In this document: in pieces, positions 26,670 to 28,424 of the stretch
How the letters are laid out: each line of letters begins with the position of its first letter
Numbering within the stretch: position 1 is the stretch's first letter
IMG/VR virus record: IMGVR_UViG_3300031671_000007
Coordinates: 1-28,424 of that record
From: a virus
Direction: 5' to 3' (one strand)
DNA length: 28,424 nt
The notes under the pieces: generated by a model
What the model was told of the DNA's origin: nothing
Databases searched by the model: none
The model's input: only the letters and a program-made list of their open reading frames with translations
Program-made: the position numbers and the translations under genes

Positions 26670-28288
26670 TGAGCGGAACCGTCCCCGGCACCGGCATCGA
26701 TCCAGCTATCGCGCTGGATGCGAAGCCGCCCGCGCAGCCGAACCCCCTCGCGACGATCGGGCAATTCGCGCAGGCGAAGAACGCGCTCAATCAGCTCCAG
26801 ATGTTCCCGGGGCGCCTGGAGCAGCAGCAGATCGCGATCCAACAGGGGCAGTTGGCGAACCAGGGAGCGCAGTTGCACCTCCATCAGCAGCGGCTGAATT
26901 ACTTTGGCGGCCTGATGGTGAACGAGCTTCTTGGCCCGGACGGCAAGCCCACCACAGGCGTCGCTGCGAAGGACATCGCGAAGGGGCTCTCGACGGCTGT
27001 TTCCGATGGAATGATGCCGCCCAAGGATGCTGTGAGTTTGCTCAGCAGCCTTCCGAACGGGGGCGCCGATCCGGCGGCGAACCGGCAGTGGCTGATCCAG
27101 CACTATGGAGCGAACCAGGCGGCGTCCGGACAGATCGGGCAGGCGCTGGCGACGCTTGGGCAGACGCCGAGCAGCATCAACACGCCGGCCGGCACTTACA
27201 CCGGGGGCACCGCTGGCCCGCTGACGGGCGCTCCGGGTGCTTTCCAGCCGGCCACGATGCTGCCGAGCACCGTCGCGCCCTCCCAGGCCGCGGCGCCGGA
27301 AACCCGCGTCGGACCGAACGGGCAACCGATCACGGCGCCCGCCGGAACCTACATGCCGCCGGGCGTCGTTCCTCCGCAGGCTGGGGGCGCTGGCGGCGGC
27401 GTGGTGCAGCTTGGCGGTCCTGGCGCGGGCGCGCCTCCGGAGCCCGGAGCGTCCCCGGTTGCCTCCGCCCCTCTGGCGCCCCCGCCGAGCCCAACCAATC
27501 AGCCCCGGCTGGCCGGGGATGTGCCGCCACCAGCGCTCCCGGGCGCAGGGGGCGCGCCGTTCGCGGGAATGCCGGTCGGCACGGGGCCGGCGCTGCAAGC
27601 CTCGGCCGCCCACTACGCTGCGGCCAGCGAAGCCGCCAACGGCTACCAGCAGCGTGTGTTCCCGCTGGAAGCGGCTGCGACGGCTCTCCAGACCGCCAAC
27701 ACGGGGCCCGGGACCGGAACCGTCGAGCACATCAAGTCGTTCCTGGTCGGGCAGGGAATGTGGCCTGGCGGTCCCAATCAGGTCGCCTCCTATGACGAGG
27801 CTGTGAAATACCTTGCGTCGTGGGCATCTCGGCAGCCCGGCGCGGCCGGATCGGACATGCGGACCGAGTTGTCCCAGGTCGCGAATGCCTCGACGAAGAT
27901 CAGCAACCTCGCCGCCCGCGACGTGGTGCGAAACGCGCTCGGACTCGAACGTATGCAGCAGGCCGCGACGCTCGCCTTCCCGGGCGGCGCGCAGAACGCC
28001 GGGCAGTACGACCAGTACCAGCGCACCTTTGCCACCACGCACGATCCGCGGGGGTTTGTGTGGAATGAGGTGCCGTACGCCGAGCGGCAGAAGATCATCG
28101 CCAATATGACGCGGGGCCAGAAGATGGCCCTGAAGGCGAGCATCGATCTTGCGGGGCAATACGATCTGACCGGGAAGGCCCCTGCCGTCCCACAGCCTGC
28201 CGTAGCGACCGGGAACGCACCCAATGCCCAGCAGCCTGTCGCCCCAGCAGCAAACATTCCTGCAAACGTACTCGCCCCTCGCGCATGA
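26669..28288 (+). CDS. Large ejection/internal virion protein
   Basis: A 539-residue protein. Residues 20-95 form Gln/Leu-rich helices (ATIGQFAQAKNALNQLQMFP, GRLEQQQIAIQQGQLANQGA). Residues 170-320 are a long Pro/Gly/Ala linker. Residues 325-490 are a helical domain (FPLEAAATALQTANTGPGTG, YDEAVKYLASWASRQPGAAG, NEVPYAERQKIIANMTRGQK). Size, composition and position after the gp7-like gene suit a second DNA-ejection protein. There is no enzymatic motif; the lytic function is in the next gene. TGATG start; its 3' end overlaps the next gene by 65 bp. Confidence 0.65.
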   Translation: MSGTVPGTGIDPAIALDAKPPAQPNPLATIGQFAQAKNALNQLQMFPGRLEQQQIAIQQGQLANQGAQLHLHQQRLNYFGGLMVNELLGPDGKPTTGVAAKDIAKGLSTAVSDGMMPPKDAVSLLSSLPNGGADPAANRQWLIQHYGANQAASGQIGQALATLGQTPSSINTPAGTYTGGTAGPLTGAPGAFQPATMLPSTVAPSQAAAPETRVGPNGQPITAPAGTYMPPGVVPPQAGGAGGGVVQLGGPGAGAPPEPGASPVASAPLAPPPSPTNQPRLAGDVPPPALPGAGGAPFAGMPVGTGPALQASAAHYAAASEAANGYQQRVFPLEAAATALQTANTGPGTGTVEHIKSFLVGQGMWPGGPNQVASYDEAVKYLASWASRQPGAAGSDMRTELSQVANASTKISNLAARDVVRNALGLERMQQAATLAFPGGAQNAGQYDQYQRTFATTHDPRGFVWNEVPYAERQKIIANMTRGQKMALKASIDLAGQYDLTGKAPAVPQPAVATGNAPNAQQPVAPAANIPANVLAPRA

Positions 28289-28424
28289 TGTCGCCCAGGC
28301 AACGGGGCTTCATGCCTCCGTCGTGCTCGGGCAGATGGCGCAGGAAACGGGGTGGGGGGAGCACGTAGGGGACAACAACCCGTTCGGCATTTCGCCGGGC
28401 GGCGCGGCTGCAACCTATCCGAGC
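28224..28424 (+). CDS. Glucosaminidase-like peptidoglycan hydrolase, N-terminus (runs off right edge)
   Basis: The frame from ATG 28224 stays open to the end of the window (67 codons). It overlaps the previous gene by 65 bp in another frame. Residues 3-20 (SSLSPQQQTFLQTYSPLAHD) lead into TGLHASVVLGQMAQETGWGE, then VGDNNPFGISPGG. The order Q-A-ETGWG then NN-FGI is the catalytic-Glu region of the FlgJ/LytB-type glucosaminidase (LYZ2) fold. In a podovirus ejection cluster it would make a local hole in the peptidoglycan as DNA enters. An endolysin is the alternative. Confidence 0.75.
   Translation, partial: MPSSLSPQQQTFLQTYSPLAHDVAQATGLHASVVLGQMAQETGWGEHVGDNNPFGISPGGAAATYPS

Noticed and set aside
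26639-28159. 506-codon minus-strand open frame
   Set aside because: Antisense to the large ejection gene; composition is Arg/Gly-rich as expected for a shadow.
1-28424. GANTC sites (GcrA/CcrM sites) in promoters and leaders
   Set aside because: Several were seen, for example near 18168, 19459 and 22231, but a 4-base-specified site is expected by chance every few hundred bases here, so no enrichment can be claimed by eye.
1-28424. tRNA genes, integrase or attachment sites
   Set aside because: None was recognised. The temperate lifestyle is inferred only from the repressor-operator region.

Overview
The window is a GC-rich segment of a temperate tailed phage or prophage with a P22-like (podovirus-type) head module. 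The host is most likely an alphaproteobacterium, because the phage carries relatives of two Alphaproteobacteria-specific cell-cycle proteins, GapR (its C-terminal half) and GcrA. The small early genes overlap start-to-stop (ATGA, GTGA, TGATG), as in a dense phage genome. No integrase, tRNA, CRISPR array or transposase was seen. Both edges cut genes: a leucine-rich-repeat protein on the left and a peptidoglycan hydrolase on the right.

Layout. (1) 1-1203: a leftward operon (155-aa Pro/Ala-rich protein, 99-aa protein with a C-terminal membrane segment, LRR protein) read from a promoter I call PL. (2) 1175-1785: a lambda-like immunity region. A leftward XRE repressor lies between PL and PR. Both promoters carry the same GACAAA-N3-TTTGTC operator at the same offset between the -35 and -10. 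The Cro-like gene starts at the predicted PR transcription start, so it may be leaderless. (3) 2021-8815: rightward early genes: a VPEP/GapR-half fusion, a nuclease-like protein, a multi-HTH GcrA relative, a DNA adenine methyltransferase and many small proteins. Two leftward cassettes with their own promoters interrupt this run (6120-6690 and 7399-8441). The second ends in a small XRE protein, and an inverted repeat covers its -10. (4) 8815-11474: a prim-pol/helicase fusion followed by about 650 bp of noncoding DNA packed with GGGACAT boxes and palindromes, the best candidate replication origin. (5) 11475-13136: a NusG/RfaH-like factor and small proteins. (6) 13140-28424: the packaging and virion module: small and large terminase, four tiny genes, P22-type portal, scaffold, P22-type coat, gp4-like and gp10-like connector proteins, a sulfotransferase-GNAT fusion, two ejection-type proteins and a glucosaminidase-like hydrolase. 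A homing-endonuclease-like gene with its own AT-rich promoter sits inside the head genes.

How it fits together (inference). The repressor silences PL and PR in the lysogen. PR drives early genes that may act on host cell-cycle transcription and DNA methylation. The prim-pol/helicase probably fires replication at the adjacent repeat field. The NusG-like factor, first gene of the late block, probably makes polymerase processive through the long virion operon. Structured leaders before the small pre-scaffold gene and before the coat gene may tune virion protein levels.
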